Positions 1 through 8,992 of a stretch of 64,000 bases of DNA are shown here, piece by piece. Each line of letters opens with the position of its first letter. Within the stretch, counting starts at the first letter, position 1. The translations under genes and the position numbers were made by a program. The stretch lies in the NCBI GenBank assembly GCA_050246115.1, contig JBFWWP010000008.1, positions 62,001 to 126,000 on the forward strand, given 5' to 3'. The notes below the pieces were generated by a model, which was not told where the DNA came from, did not search any database, and saw only the letters and a list, made by a program, of their open reading frames with translations. This stretch comes from JBFWWP01 sp050246115 (GTDB lineage: Bacteria; Planctomycetota; UBA8108; UBA1146; JAJFFE01).

Positions 1-980
1 TCGACCAGCCGGTGCGAATCTACCAGGAAGTCGCGCGCCGCATGGAGCTGCCTGTCGTCCATCCCGAGCAAGAGCCGAGTCGGGGGTTCGACGCCCTGCT
101 CGATCACGTCGCCGAGGAACGAGTCGACGAGAACGGGGCCGACGCCTTCCGGGAGTGGCTTGCAACCGAGTTCGTGCGTTGGCCGATCGAGAGCCGCAGT
201 TTTGCGCGCGCGGTGCGAGCCTATCTCGAAGCCGCCATCGAGTCCGATGTCGACAAGTGCGAGGTCTTGGGTGACTACCTGCTCGGGGAGCGAGTCTCGA
301 CGGCGGAGCTCGAGGACTACCGGCTGCGGGAAACGCTCGAAGAACAGAACGCGTTCTTGTGGCTGCGGAGCCTCGTGCAGGTCGCCTCCGCACTGAACCT
401 GCCTGGTGTAGTGCTTCTGTTCGACGAGATGGATCGCAACATGAGCCTGAGCGTTGGGCGCCGACGTGCCATCGGCGACAACTTGCGCCAGATGATCGAC
501 TACTGCGGCCAAGCGCAACTTCCGGGCGTCGTGTGGTGCTACGCGGTCCCGCCGGAGTTCATGACGACGATCGTGCCCGAGTATCCAGCGCTGGCTCAGC
601 GGCTCAAGGGCGCGGGCCGCTTTGGTGGGGTCACTCCGCTCCAGCCGATCATCGATCTCGAGCAGTTGCCTCTCGCCGCGACCGAGATGCTGCGCGCGAT
701 CGGCATGCGGTTGCTCGAACTGGCTGGCGTCGCCTTCCCCGAAGCGTCCTTCGACCGAGAGGTCCAAGCCGAGAACGTCGTTCTCGTCGCTCACGAGCTC
801 GGGGCGCGGCAGCTCGAGAGTGGCACCCGACGGCAATTCGTCAAGGCGATCATCACGCTGTTCGATGCGCAACGGCGCAGCGGGCAGAAGGTGCTGACCG
901 CGAGTGAGGTGCGCACCGCCGTCGGCAGCGCGGAGCGGTTCGACGTGGGCTCGCCGATGCCCGACGAGCAGGACTTCTGA
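1..980 (+). CDS. BrxC/BrxD-type (DUF2791) P-loop ATPase, 5'-truncated by window
   Basis: The reading frame is open from the first bases (frame beginning at base 3), so the N-terminus lies outside the window. A Walker B segment, VVLLFDEMDRN, sits near 408-440 and is followed by typical sensor and lid-like sequence; the Walker A part must lie upstream. The stretch LGDYLLGERV is matched by LGDYVRGERV in the next gene, so the two proteins are paralogs. This family is the BREX ATP-binding protein group (BrxC/BrxD, DUF2791), cytoplasmic ATPases of phage-defence or stress operons. The next gene starts 1 nt after this stop codon. Family assignment is from motifs and from the adjoining helicase; the precise system is unknown because upstream genes are missing. 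Confidence 0.75.
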   Translation, partial: DQPVRIYQEVARRMELPVVHPEQEPSRGFDALLDHVAEERVDENGADAFREWLATEFVRWPIESRSFARAVRAYLEAAIESDVDKCEVLGDYLLGERVSTAELEDYRLRETLEEQNAFLWLRSLVQVASALNLPGVVLLFDEMDRNMSLSVGRRRAIGDNLRQMIDYCGQAQLPGVVWCYAVPPEFMTTIVPEYPALAQRLKGAGRFGGVTPLQPIIDLEQLPLAATEMLRAIGMRLLELAGVAFPEASFDREVQAENVVLVAHELGARQLESGTRRQFVKAIITLFDAQRRSGQKVLTASEVRTAVGSAERFDVGSPMPDEQDF

Positions 981-981
981 C

Positions 982-2574
982 TTGCACGGGTGGGCTCCCG
1001 GAGAGCGCGTGCGGCACTCGGCCCATGGCTCGGGAACCGTGTTGGCCACGCTGCCCCGGGGGCGGTCACGGGTGCGCTTCGACCAGGCTCCCAGCTTGAT
1101 GCGCGCGGTGCGAAATCGAGAACTCGCGGCCGATGAGGGAGCGAGCGAATTGGAGGGTCGACGATTCGTGTCGGCCACGCTACCCGCGCCGGCGACGGGA
1201 CCGATTCGAGCGACGCCCAGTTCGCTCGGTGAGGGCGAGCCGGACCGCGCGACGCCCCGCCGGAGCCCGGCCGCGCCCCGCGGCGCCGTGGAGTTCGACG
1301 GCCGGAGCGCGCGCGAACCGGGGTCGCACGCACGAGAGGCCCAGCGCAACGGTGTCGCCGACGAGTCTCAGCTCGTCGCTCGCGGTTGGGAGGCTGCGCT
1401 CGCCGCCTCCGAGTCGATCGACCTGCCGCAACCCGACGCATGGCAGGTCGTCGAAGCGTTGCGTCTGGGAGTGGTTCCGAGTCGTGGGGTCCATGCCTAC
1501 GCGGTCGCGCGTTCCCGCGAGCTCGCCGACCTCGAGCGCCTGTTCGCCGCGCGTCGCGGGTGCCGCGTGCTGTGGGGCGACTATGGCACGGGCAAGTCGC
1601 ACCTCTTGGACGTTGCCGAGCAGCTCGCGCTCGACCGAGGGTTCGTCACGGCACGTCTCACGCTCGATCCGCGGCATAACGCCCTGTCGCACCCGCTCCG
1701 ACTGTACCGCGCGATCATGACGGCGATGCGGACCCGCCGCCACATCGAGACGGGCTTCGCATCGATCCTCGACCCGCTGGCCGCGAGTCTCGAGCATCGG
1801 AGCCCGCTCGGCGACCGCGCCAGCCGTTTCTTTTCCCCTTACCTGCATGCGCTGCAGCACGGCGACGATGCCTGTATTGCCTTGCTCGGCGACTACGTCC
1901 GCGGCGAGCGCGTGGACGGCGACGCCCTCGAGCGCATGCTCAAGCGCTGTGGGTGGCGTGGACCGAGGCCGCTGCTTCTCTCCGGGTATCGCACCTACGG
2001 TCGCATGTACATGCACCTCGTCGGCACCCTCGCGAGCTGGTGCGAGGATGCCGGATTCAGTGGACTGGCGCTGCTCTTCGATGAGATCGAGCGCGTCGAC
2101 GCACTACGCGCCGACGACCAGCGCTACGCTTTCGAAGTACTCCGGCACTACGCCGCGGTCCTGATGCGGCCCGAGACCCTGTGCTTCGATCCCGAGTCGC
2201 TGCACCGCGGGGGCCATGACATCCACCGGCAGCTCGACCTTCGCTTTCGTGACGATCAGCCGCTCACGGCGCTCTTTGCGCTCACGCCGCTCCCGCGCAT
2301 CCAGGATGAGTTCCTTACGATCACCACGAGCCACGAGTACGACCTGCGACTCATGCCGCTCAGGACCGTCGATGTCGTCGAACTCGTGAGCAATATCACG
2401 CGGGTCTACCGGCTTGCGTTTCCCACCTTCGAGCCGTCGCCGACCGCGCTCACGCGGATCGCCGAGAGCGCAAGCCGCGGCCTCGATCGAGCGTCCGACA
2501 GCATCCGTGCCGCAGTGCGCGCGGTGGTGTTCGAACTCGACCACGATCGTACGTCTGTGCGCCCCGATGACTGA
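982..2574 (+). CDS. BrxC/BrxD-type (DUF2791) P-loop ATPase with N-terminal PcrA-tail-like domain
   Basis: A 530-residue cytoplasmic ATPase. The first about 40 residues (GERVRHSAHGSGTVL) resemble the small Tudor-like domain found at the C-terminus of UvrD/PcrA and in CarD-type proteins, a nucleic-acid or polymerase-contact fold. A low-complexity linker runs to about residue 130. Walker A is GDYGTGKS (about residues 199-206) and Walker B is ALLFDEIERVD (about 362-372). I chose TTG at 982, directly after the previous stop, because the PcrA-like domain begins there; the frame is open further upstream but overlaps the previous gene. The stop overlaps the start of the helicase gene by 8 nt, so the three genes are one operon. 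Function in defence is inferred from the family. Confidence 0.75.
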   Translation: MHGWAPGERVRHSAHGSGTVLATLPRGRSRVRFDQAPSLMRAVRNRELAADEGASELEGRRFVSATLPAPATGPIRATPSSLGEGEPDRATPRRSPAAPRGAVEFDGRSAREPGSHAREAQRNGVADESQLVARGWEAALAASESIDLPQPDAWQVVEALRLGVVPSRGVHAYAVARSRELADLERLFAARRGCRVLWGDYGTGKSHLLDVAEQLALDRGFVTARLTLDPRHNALSHPLRLYRAIMTAMRTRRHIETGFASILDPLAASLEHRSPLGDRASRFFSPYLHALQHGDDACIALLGDYVRGERVDGDALERMLKRCGWRGPRPLLLSGYRTYGRMYMHLVGTLASWCEDAGFSGLALLFDEIERVDALRADDQRYAFEVLRHYAAVLMRPETLCFDPESLHRGGHDIHRQLDLRFRDDQPLTALFALTPLPRIQDEFLTITTSHEYDLRLMPLRTVDVVELVSNITRVYRLAFPTFEPSPTALTRIAESASRGLDRASDSIRAAVRAVVFELDHDRTSVRPDD

Positions 2575-4555
2575 GCCTCGACCCGCGATCGATCGCCGTA
2601 CGCTGCCGCACACCTATGGTCCGTGGTTCGAGCGCTTCGCGGCGTTCACCGAGGTCCAGTTGCGTAGCATCCCAGTGATCCTCGCCGGCAACGATGTGTT
2701 GATCGGGTCACCCACGGCGAGCGGCAAGACCGAGGCGTTCGCGGCGCCGGCCGCCGAGATCGCGCTCGCGCATGGCGCTGCGCCCGGGGCGGTGTTCGTG
2801 GTCTGCCCGACGCGGGCGCTCGCAAACGACTTGGCGCGGCGACTTGCGGCGCCCATGAGCCTGATCGGCTTGTCATTCGGTCGCTACACCGGCGAACACA
2901 AAGAGCGCGTGAACGGGTCCCTGCCGAGCGTCGTCGTGACAACCCCCGAGGCGCTCGACTCGTTGCTCGCCCGCCGACCCGAGGCGTTCGGTGTGACGCG
3001 CATGGTCGTCCTGGACGAGGTGCACTTTCTCGACGGGACGTCACGAGGCGATCATCTGCGGGTGCTGCTGCATCGTCTGACGCGGCTTCGGGGTCAACGA
3101 GTCCAGCGGGTGGCGGCGAGTGCGACGGTAGACCGACCCGCGGACCTGGCGCAGCGGTATCTGCAGTCGCCCGTCGTGATCACCGTTGCCGGGGTTCGAC
3201 GGATGCGCGTACGCGCTTTCGGCGGGCGCGACCCGGTCAGTCTGGCGCGACACGTGGAGGACCTCGCCGGTCACGGCCTGCGGAAGATCCTGGTTTTCTG
3301 CCGGAGTCGCAATGCCGTCGAGGCCTGCGCAGTCGCGTTGCGAAAGCGTACGACCTTCGAGGAGCGGGTCTTTGCGCACCACGGTTCGATGTCGCAAGTC
3401 CACCGCGAACGCACGGAGCGGCTTTTCCAACACGCGCCGGCCGCCGTGTGTGTCGCAACCACGACGCTGGAGATGGGAATCGATATCGGCACGGTTGACT
3501 ACGTGCTGATGGCAGCTCTTCCCAACGACGTCGCAAGCTTGCTTCAGCGCGTCGGTCGTGGCAGTCGCCGTCATGGCAGCGTGCGGGTGGGGTACGCGTC
3601 GAACGACGCCGGCGAGAGGCACATCTTCGAAACGCTGTTTGGCCTCGGACGCGACGGTCGACTCTGTGCCGGTCCGTACGCGTTTCGGCCCGAGGTCATC
3701 GCCCAGCAAGCGCTCGTGCTCGCGGGTGAGCGCGGCTGGATCGACGCACCGGTCCTCGCCGACACCTTGCCGGACGATCTCCGCCACGAGTTCGATTTCG
3801 CAACGTGCGACTCATTGCTCGAAGCGCTCGTGAACGCCGAGCAACTCGAACGATCTCGCGGTGGGCGATTCGTCCTCGCCGAGCGTACCGAGCGACTCTA
3901 CGCGTCGGGCCTGCTCCACTCGAACATCGCCGACGCGCCCGGCACGACCGTTGTCGATCGCATCACCGGCGACACTCTCGGCACCGTCGAACCCCCGTCC
4001 GAGTCCCGCGTCACCATCGGCGGCACCGAGCGTCACATCGTTCGCAGCGTCGACGATCGCTTGCTCACCGACGCGGGCCTCGCCGACAAACCGGCCCGCT
4101 TCCGACCGCGGGGCACCCCGTCGGTCCAGTTCGTTCTCGCGCGGGCCCTCGTCCAGGCTCTTGGCGTACCCGAGGACTGCCTCCTCCTGCGACCCGCCAC
4201 CACCGGCTGGCGACTCATCCACGGCCTCGGCACGGTCGGCGCCCTGGTTCTCGCGCACCTCCTCGGGAAGCCTCGAGAGAGCGTCACCCCGTACACCGTG
4301 CACAGCGAAACGAGCTTCGAACGCCTCCCCGCGCCCCGGCCGGCGCCCGCCTCCTTCGTCGCCGCCTCCTTGCCGATCCTCGAGCGCATCGTCGGCCTCG
4401 GCCCGCGGACGAAGCACGTCCCCCAAGCGCTCCGGGAACAGACCGCGCGGCGTCTCTCCGACATCGACGCCATCCTCGAGTTCCTCGACCGCGCCACGAT
4501 CATCGTCGACGAAAGCGTCCACCCAACGATCGACGAGATCGCCCGCTTCCTCTGA
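2567..4555 (+). CDS. Lhr-like superfamily 2 DEAD/DEAH-box helicase (BrxHI-like)
   Basis: A 662-residue SF2 helicase. Motif I is GSPTASGKT (about residues 47-55), motif II DEVH (about 149-152), motif III SAT (about 184), motif V has TTLEMGIDIG and motif VI is QRVGRGSRR (about 326-334). The C-terminal 300 residues resemble the winged-helix and accessory region of Lhr-type helicases. The ATG at 2567 overlaps the ATPase stop (ATGACTGA), implying translational coupling. In BREX type 2 loci an Lhr-like helicase (BrxHI) accompanies BrxD. A pair of DUF2791 ATPases with such a helicase also occurs beside TerB-N proteins in other bacteria (recalled, not checked). Nucleic-acid substrate is unknown. Confidence 0.8.
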   Translation: MTEPRPAIDRRTLPHTYGPWFERFAAFTEVQLRSIPVILAGNDVLIGSPTASGKTEAFAAPAAEIALAHGAAPGAVFVVCPTRALANDLARRLAAPMSLIGLSFGRYTGEHKERVNGSLPSVVVTTPEALDSLLARRPEAFGVTRMVVLDEVHFLDGTSRGDHLRVLLHRLTRLRGQRVQRVAASATVDRPADLAQRYLQSPVVITVAGVRRMRVRAFGGRDPVSLARHVEDLAGHGLRKILVFCRSRNAVEACAVALRKRTTFEERVFAHHGSMSQVHRERTERLFQHAPAAVCVATTTLEMGIDIGTVDYVLMAALPNDVASLLQRVGRGSRRHGSVRVGYASNDAGERHIFETLFGLGRDGRLCAGPYAFRPEVIAQQALVLAGERGWIDAPVLADTLPDDLRHEFDFATCDSLLEALVNAEQLERSRGGRFVLAERTERLYASGLLHSNIADAPGTTVVDRITGDTLGTVEPPSESRVTIGGTERHIVRSVDDRLLTDAGLADKPARFRPRGTPSVQFVLARALVQALGVPEDCLLLRPATTGWRLIHGLGTVGALVLAHLLGKPRESVTPYTVHSETSFERLPAPRPAPASFVAASLPILERIVGLGPRTKHVPQALREQTARRLSDIDAILEFLDRATIIVDESVHPTIDEIARFL

Positions 4556-4740
4556 CCCCGAGTTCCAGGCATCACCGAAGAGCCGCTGCGTCGCCGAGCG
4601 GTCGCTACTGCGCAAGCCGGTATGCCGAGTCTTTGTCGGCGTTCACTGGGTCGTGCGAGTCCGGCCTGTGAGCCGGCCGGTGAATGGAATCGCACGGCCT
4701 CGGACGAGCGGTGTGAAGCGTACCGGACATCGGCACGACC

Positions 4741-4812
4741 AACTCTTGGACGTTGCCGAGCGGCTCGCGTTCGACCGAACGTTCGTCTCGGTGCGTCATC
4801 ACGCTCGATCCG
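4741..4812 (+). pseudogene. Shard of the DUF2791 ATPase gene (P-loop-following helix)
   Basis: Bases 4741-4812 are a near copy of 1601-1672 inside the second ATPase gene. The translation LLDVAERLAFDRTFV matches LLDVAEQLALDRGFV just after Walker A. Flanking sequence does not match and the frame stops soon after. It is a non-functional duplicated piece. The rest of 4556-4965 holds no gene that I can recognise. Confidence 0.75.
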
Positions 4813-4965
4813 CTGTGCTGTGAATGTCTCGGACGCGCCGAAGAACGAGAAGGCCAGAGTTTGGGCGCGGGTTTCGTGGAGCCGGCGTCGTCTCCGTCAT
4901 GACAAGACGCCGCGCTTCGGAGCGAGGGCGTCTCACACAGGCTCTTGGTTGCAGGAGGTGCAGGG

Positions 4966-6126
4966 TTGACGAGCGACGTTCGGAAGCTCAGGGATGGATC
5001 ATGCTTGATGGCTGCCATCTGGGTCGTCATGGCGTGGGCGCCAGCGACGGTACACGCGGATTTCGTACGGGGTGACGCGAACGGGGATGGGGTCGTCAGT
5101 CTTCCCGATCCCATTCAGACGCTCTCCTTCCTGTTCATCGGTGGAAGCGTGCCCTGTCTCGATGCAGCGGACTCGAACGACGATGGAGTGGTGGACCTCG
5201 TCGATGCAACGGTCACCCTCGCGCATCTGTTCTCAGGCGGTGCGGCGCTGCCGGCGCCGTTCCCGGGCTGTGGCGGCGACCCGACTTCGGACTCGCTCGC
5301 CTGCGCGGTGACGCCTGCCGCGTGCCCGGCGTATCCGGGGCTCACTTTCGAGGGACCCAACGCCCAGGGGTATGCCGAGTACAGGCTGGACGTTGACCCA
5401 AGGGTGTTGCTGATCCTGATCCCAGGCGGGACGTTCAGCATGGGGCAGGCGGGTGTCGCAACTCCGTTGCACCTGGTGACGTTGTCGCCGTACTTCATCG
5501 GTAAGCACGAGATCACGAACGCGCAGTATCGACTGTACTGCGATGCGACGCTCACGGCGTATCCGCCCGACCCGCCCTTCACAGGGCCGGGTGCGATGCC
5601 GAACTACTTCACAAACCCGCTGTTCGAGAACTTCCCCGTCGTCAATGTGTCGTGGTTCGACGTCCAAGGATACGTGGCCTGGGCGGGGTTGACGCTACCG
5701 ACCGAGGCGCAGTGGGAATTCGCGGCCCGGGGCACGGTTGGGCGTACGTATCCGTGGGGGTTCGACGCCCCGGGGCTCGGTGCGCCGCCGTATCGGGCGA
5801 GCTTCTTCGTCGGAACGGATGGCGCCGCGGATGGTTGGCGTTTCACCTCGCCCGTGGGCGCGGCGCCATTCTCGCAGTTCGCGGGGCAGTTCGGCACGCG
5901 CGACCAAGCGGGAAATGTCTGGGAATGGTGTCAGGACTGGTTCGGGAGCTACCCGAGCACTCCTCAGGTGAACCCTCAGGGTCCGGCAATCGGCTCCGCC
6001 CGCGTGTACCGCGGTGGTAGCTGGACCGACGTTGCGATCCTCCTGCAGTCGGCCCTGCGCTCTGGCATCGATCCGCCGTTCCGAAGCGGCAACCGGGGCT
6101 TTCGCGTCGCCAGGGTTATCCCGTGA
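4966..6126 (+). CDS. Secreted dockerin-type protein with C-terminal FGE-sulfatase (SUMF1)-like domain
   Basis: A 386-residue protein with a signal peptide ending in ...ATVHA (about residue 32). I chose TTG at 4966 because AGGAGG lies 7 nt upstream (4953-4958). Two dockerin-type calcium loops follow (DANGDGVVSLPD, DSNDDGVVDLVD), then the Cys tail motif CGGDPTSDSLAC. From about residue 145 the protein has an FGE-sulfatase/SUMF1-like C-type-lectin fold: GGTFSMG, the NVSWFDVQGYVAW segment, LPTEAQWEFAARG, GNVWEWCQDW, RVYRGGSW and GNRGFRVAR. The paired cysteines that formylglycine-generating enzymes carry between GGSW and the end are absent, so sulfatase-activating chemistry is unlikely. A surface or periplasmic binding role is inferred. 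Orientation differs from the kinase relic downstream. Confidence 0.85.
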   Translation: MTSDVRKLRDGSCLMAAIWVVMAWAPATVHADFVRGDANGDGVVSLPDPIQTLSFLFIGGSVPCLDAADSNDDGVVDLVDATVTLAHLFSGGAALPAPFPGCGGDPTSDSLACAVTPAACPAYPGLTFEGPNAQGYAEYRLDVDPRVLLILIPGGTFSMGQAGVATPLHLVTLSPYFIGKHEITNAQYRLYCDATLTAYPPDPPFTGPGAMPNYFTNPLFENFPVVNVSWFDVQGYVAWAGLTLPTEAQWEFAARGTVGRTYPWGFDAPGLGAPPYRASFFVGTDGAADGWRFTSPVGAAPFSQFAGQFGTRDQAGNVWEWCQDWFGSYPSTPQVNPQGPAIGSARVYRGGSWTDVAILLQSALRSGIDPPFRSGNRGFRVARVIP

Positions 6127-6137
6127 TTGGCGGACGC

Positions 6138-6208
6138 CGATCGGGGCCGCTCTGGTGCAAGTAGTTGATGAGCCAGATCATGTCGGCGATGTCGAGCGCT
6201 TGATCGCC
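6138..6208 (-). pseudogene. Dockerin gene 3'-end fragment
   Basis: The minus strand of 6138-6208 is nearly identical to 18127-18202, the end of the dockerin gene at 18050-19897; it encodes the ADMIWLINYL helix of the last calcium repeat. Homology stops abruptly at about 6208, where kinase-derived sequence starts. No signal peptide or full module is present. Confidence 0.7.
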
Positions 6209-6215
6209 AGGCGGT

Positions 6216-7245
6216 CGGCGTCGCGGTCACGGGGAGGTTCTCGACGTAACGGCTCAGATCGACAGCGAGTACTTTAGCACTTGGGTAGCGAGTGCCCGGG
6301 GTTGGCGCCATGGCCTTGCGTACGACTGCGCCGAGATCACGTCGGATCCGCGGCGCCCAGGCTCGGACTGACGGTGCCAATCCAACGCGCGACCGGGCCC
6401 GCCACTCCTTGAGTGGGGCGTCGTCGCCCGCATGCGCGCCGAACGGAGAGCGACTCGTGAGGAGTCGTATAAGAGGACCCCGAGCGTGTAGACGTCGCTT
6501 CGCACGTCGACCTTCGAACCCGCCAACTGTTCGGGGCTCATGTACCGGAGAGTTTCACAGGTCGATCCGTCGGTGGCGGTGCGCCACAAGGCGTTCGTCT
6601 GGTGGGTCGCCGCGCATCCCGCTAGAGCCTGAGCGATTCCAAAGTCGAGATCCTTGGGCATGCCCTCGGACGTCACGAGGATGTTGGATGGCTTTAGGTC
6701 GCGGTGAACGATGCCCTTCTCATGTAGCGCGGCCACCGCGTCGCAAATCCGCACCATGAGGTTGACTCGGCCATGGGTGTCGGGGGCTTGGCGGTTCGCG
6801 TGATCGTTGAGGTGTATTCCATCGACGAGTCCTTGCACGAGATAGGGGCGGGAACCGGGTGGCAGCCGTCCGGTGCGGTCGCTAGGCTAGGTAGCTAGAA
6901 GTCTGCCGCATAAATCCAAACGACGGACGGGTGCTCGATAGCCGCGAGCAACCCGATCTCTCGTTGAAATCTCGGGAGCGCGTCCGGGTCGAGCGGGTCG
7001 CCGAGGATGACCTTGATCGCGACATCCCGCGGAGCCCGCGCTTGTCGTGCGCGATACACGGTGCCCATACCGCCGCGTCCCAGAGTCTCCAGGACGTCAT
7101 AGTCGCCGATACGGCAAGGTACGACGTCGTCCCCACGAGGGACGGCTTCGGCTGCCTTCTCTGCGGGCGCAGGAAAGAACTCGGCTGAGTCTGCGAAAGG
7201 TCGAAGACTCTCCGACTCTTGCCGCTTGCTCATTGACCGGCACAT
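6216..7245 (-). pseudogene. Ser/Thr protein kinase (Pkn type), frameshifted relic
   Basis: Read on the minus strand, three pieces in different frames rebuild a Hanks-type kinase. Piece one (7245 to 6895) holds the Gly-loop GRGGMGTVYRA and the VAIK lysine, then meets TAG after IYAADF. Piece two (about 6860 to 6450) holds the catalytic HRDLKPSN, DFG, the YMSPEQLAG segment and DVRSDVYTLGVLLYD, then loses frame. Piece three (about 6380 to 6216) is the C-lobe end, DLGAVVRKAMAPTPGTRYPS and a ...DLSRYVENLPV segment typical of planctomycete kinases. Without at least two frameshift repairs no kinase can be made, so it is annotated as a pseudogene. Sequencing error is a less likely explanation given several lesions and neighbouring relics. 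Confidence 0.85.
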
Positions 7246-8099
7246 CTCGCTGCGGACGGACGGCCCCGTGCAGCGGCCCGACCGAGCGGTGGAGCGGGTG
7301 ACTCCCCCGACTCGGCTCGGCGTTGGCTACGAACGGGCCTCCGGAGCTTACACCACCAGGTCACGGGCACAACCTTGCGCCCCGCCGCATCTCGGTCCGA
7401 TCCTGCAAGGGCCACACTGCAGCCGAACGCGTGAACGGCGTTGGATAGCCCGGCGACCAGGGTAGTCGCCATGACCTGGAGACGGAAGTCCGCCCCGGGA
7501 AGCTCCGCCCCAGGGTCCGACGACGTGCGGGCCACCTCAACGGCGAGGGGTCACCCGCGCAGCGGTCACGGTTGCCCGACGCCATGCCAGCGCGGAGGGC
7601 GCCCAACTCCCCGGGCTTCGGGGAATCGACTCAGATCACGCTGGTTTCGCGGCGGCAAACGGTCAAGGTTCTGGAGCCTCGTTCTTTGGCGCTCGACTGG
7701 TTCAGGAAACCTAGATGCCAGCGAGACGAACTCGCGATGCCGCTGCCGGGGACTCGCCGTCGAGTCGGACCGTGATCTCCGCCGCAGGGAGCTGCGGTTG
7801 GAGAATGGGACACGTTGCGTGAACGATCCGGCGGGGCAGCTGCACCTCGACTACTCGATCGTGACGTCGTTCGAGTCTCTGATTCCCAAGCACGGAGCCC
7901 CGACGGGGTCTGGCGGCGCAACGCGTTCGACCTCAAGCTTCAAGCAACCCGTTCACGAAAGCTCAAAGCGAACAAAACGAGCGAATCCCGCGTCGGACCT
8001 GTGATCCACCTTCTCTCTGAGATCGTGGCTATGTGGCGTCTTGACGGAAACTCGCCAGAACACACAGCCTCGAAGGCCCAATTCGATCGCGAGGAACCA
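7246..8099. other. Gene-poor stretch, no recognisable gene
   Basis: About 850 bases between the kinase relic and the IS3 relic. Frames on both strands are short and composition-driven; I recognise no domain, RNA gene or terminator. It is probably decayed sequence continuous with the pseudogenes on either side. Confidence 0.5.
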
Positions 8100-8491
8100 G
8101 TGAAGAAACGAAGAAGACGCAAGCCCGCGGAGATTTTTGCACAGCTCGACGAGCTCGAGAAACTGCTCCAAACGATGACGCTCGAGGGCGCCGCCCAACA
8201 CATCGGTGTTACGACTGCCACCATCCATCGCTGGCGCAATCAATACGGCGGCCTCAAAGCCCACGACGCTCAACGCCTCAAGGCGCTCGAAACCGAGCAC
8301 GCATGCCTGCTCCGTCGCTTTCGTGACCTCGAACTCGACGTCGCCATGCTAAAGGAGATCAACCAGGGAAACCCCTGGACCCGGAGGAACGTCGGCAATG
8401 GGTCGAACGCCTCCGGGACCGTTACGGCGTCTCGGAGAGACGTGCCTGTCGCATCGTCGGCCAGCCGCGATCGACGCAGCGTCGCGTCTGA
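8100..8491 (+). mobile_element. IS3-family (IS407-like) insertion sequence remnant, orfA plus start of orfB
   Basis: GTG at 8100 with GAGGAA just upstream opens an OrfA-like frame. The translation has the helix-turn-helix GAAQHIGVTTATIHRWRNQY, then GGLKAHDAQRLKALE and a leucine-rich helix ending LDVAMLKEI, the normal OrfA plan. In the plus-one frame from about 8372 to the stop at 8491 lies the start of OrfB: RRQWVERLRDRYGVSERRAC followed by RIVGQPRSTQRR. Nothing of the DDE catalytic core follows, so transposition is impossible in cis. Terminal inverted repeats were not found. The original orfA stop seems lost, because its frame runs on far past the OrfB start. Confidence 0.8.
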
Positions 8492-8561
8492 AGCGTCGCA
8501 CGCGGGGACGCTTGGTCGTGCGCACCCCTTCGCCGGTCCGCACACTCGCATGGCCAGTGGA

Positions 8562-8695
8562 CTCGCTCTACCTGTTGACGTGACTCGTGCAGAATTGACT
8601 GCGTTTCGCGGACGCGCAGTCGAGGGCCTCCAGTGTGCTGTGGAGTTGAAGGGCAAAGAAAGTCACATAAGGCGTGGACTCGCTCCACGCGTTGA
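8562..8695. repeat. 22-bp imperfect direct repeat pair
   Basis: Bases 8562-8583 and 8674-8695 are nearly the same, differing at about three positions (common core TGGACTCGCT, end GTTGAC). They are spaced 112 bp apart between the IS3 relic and the dockerin shard. Possibly scars of an insertion or deletion; no function is assigned. Confidence 0.5.
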
Positions 8696-8757
8696 CAACC
8701 TCGGCGGGAACGGATAGCTCTTCTCACGTCATTCGACACGAAGAGAAGGCTCAAGCA

Positions 8758-8935
8758 AGTCCTCGACGCCGCGGACGCGAACAACACTCCGCCGTCAACA
8801 TTGCGGATGCCGTCTACACATTGATCTTCCTGCTGCCTGGCGGCCCGGTGATTCCCCCCCCCGTACCCCGCCTGCGGAAGCGACATTGGACCGATCGACA
8901 GTCTGAGCTGCGGTGCAAACGTGTGTACTCCGTGA
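8758..8935 (+). pseudogene. Dockerin-type C-terminal fragment, frameshifted
   Basis: Three frames together give LDAADANN, then VNIADAVYTLIFLLPGG and VIPPP, then YPACGSDIGPIDSLSC ending at the stop 8933-8935. This is the closing half of a dockerin module plus its Cys tail, closest within the window to the end of the protein at 47947-49668. Small indels near 8788 and in the C-run at 8855-8863 break the frame, and the 5' part is missing. Confidence 0.75.
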
Positions 8936-8992
8936 CTGCACGGCGAATGGACTCGCCAGGAACCTCTCTCGTCTTCGGAAAGTGAGTTGCCA

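Noticed and set aside
904..981. Upstream extension of the second ATPase
   Set aside because: It overlaps the first ATPase gene and encodes Arg/Ser-rich shadow sequence; the PcrA-tail-like domain starts at TTG 982.
4966..6126. Active formylglycine-generating enzyme
   Set aside because: The cysteine pair needed for the copper site in the C-terminal part is missing, and no sulfatase gene is nearby.
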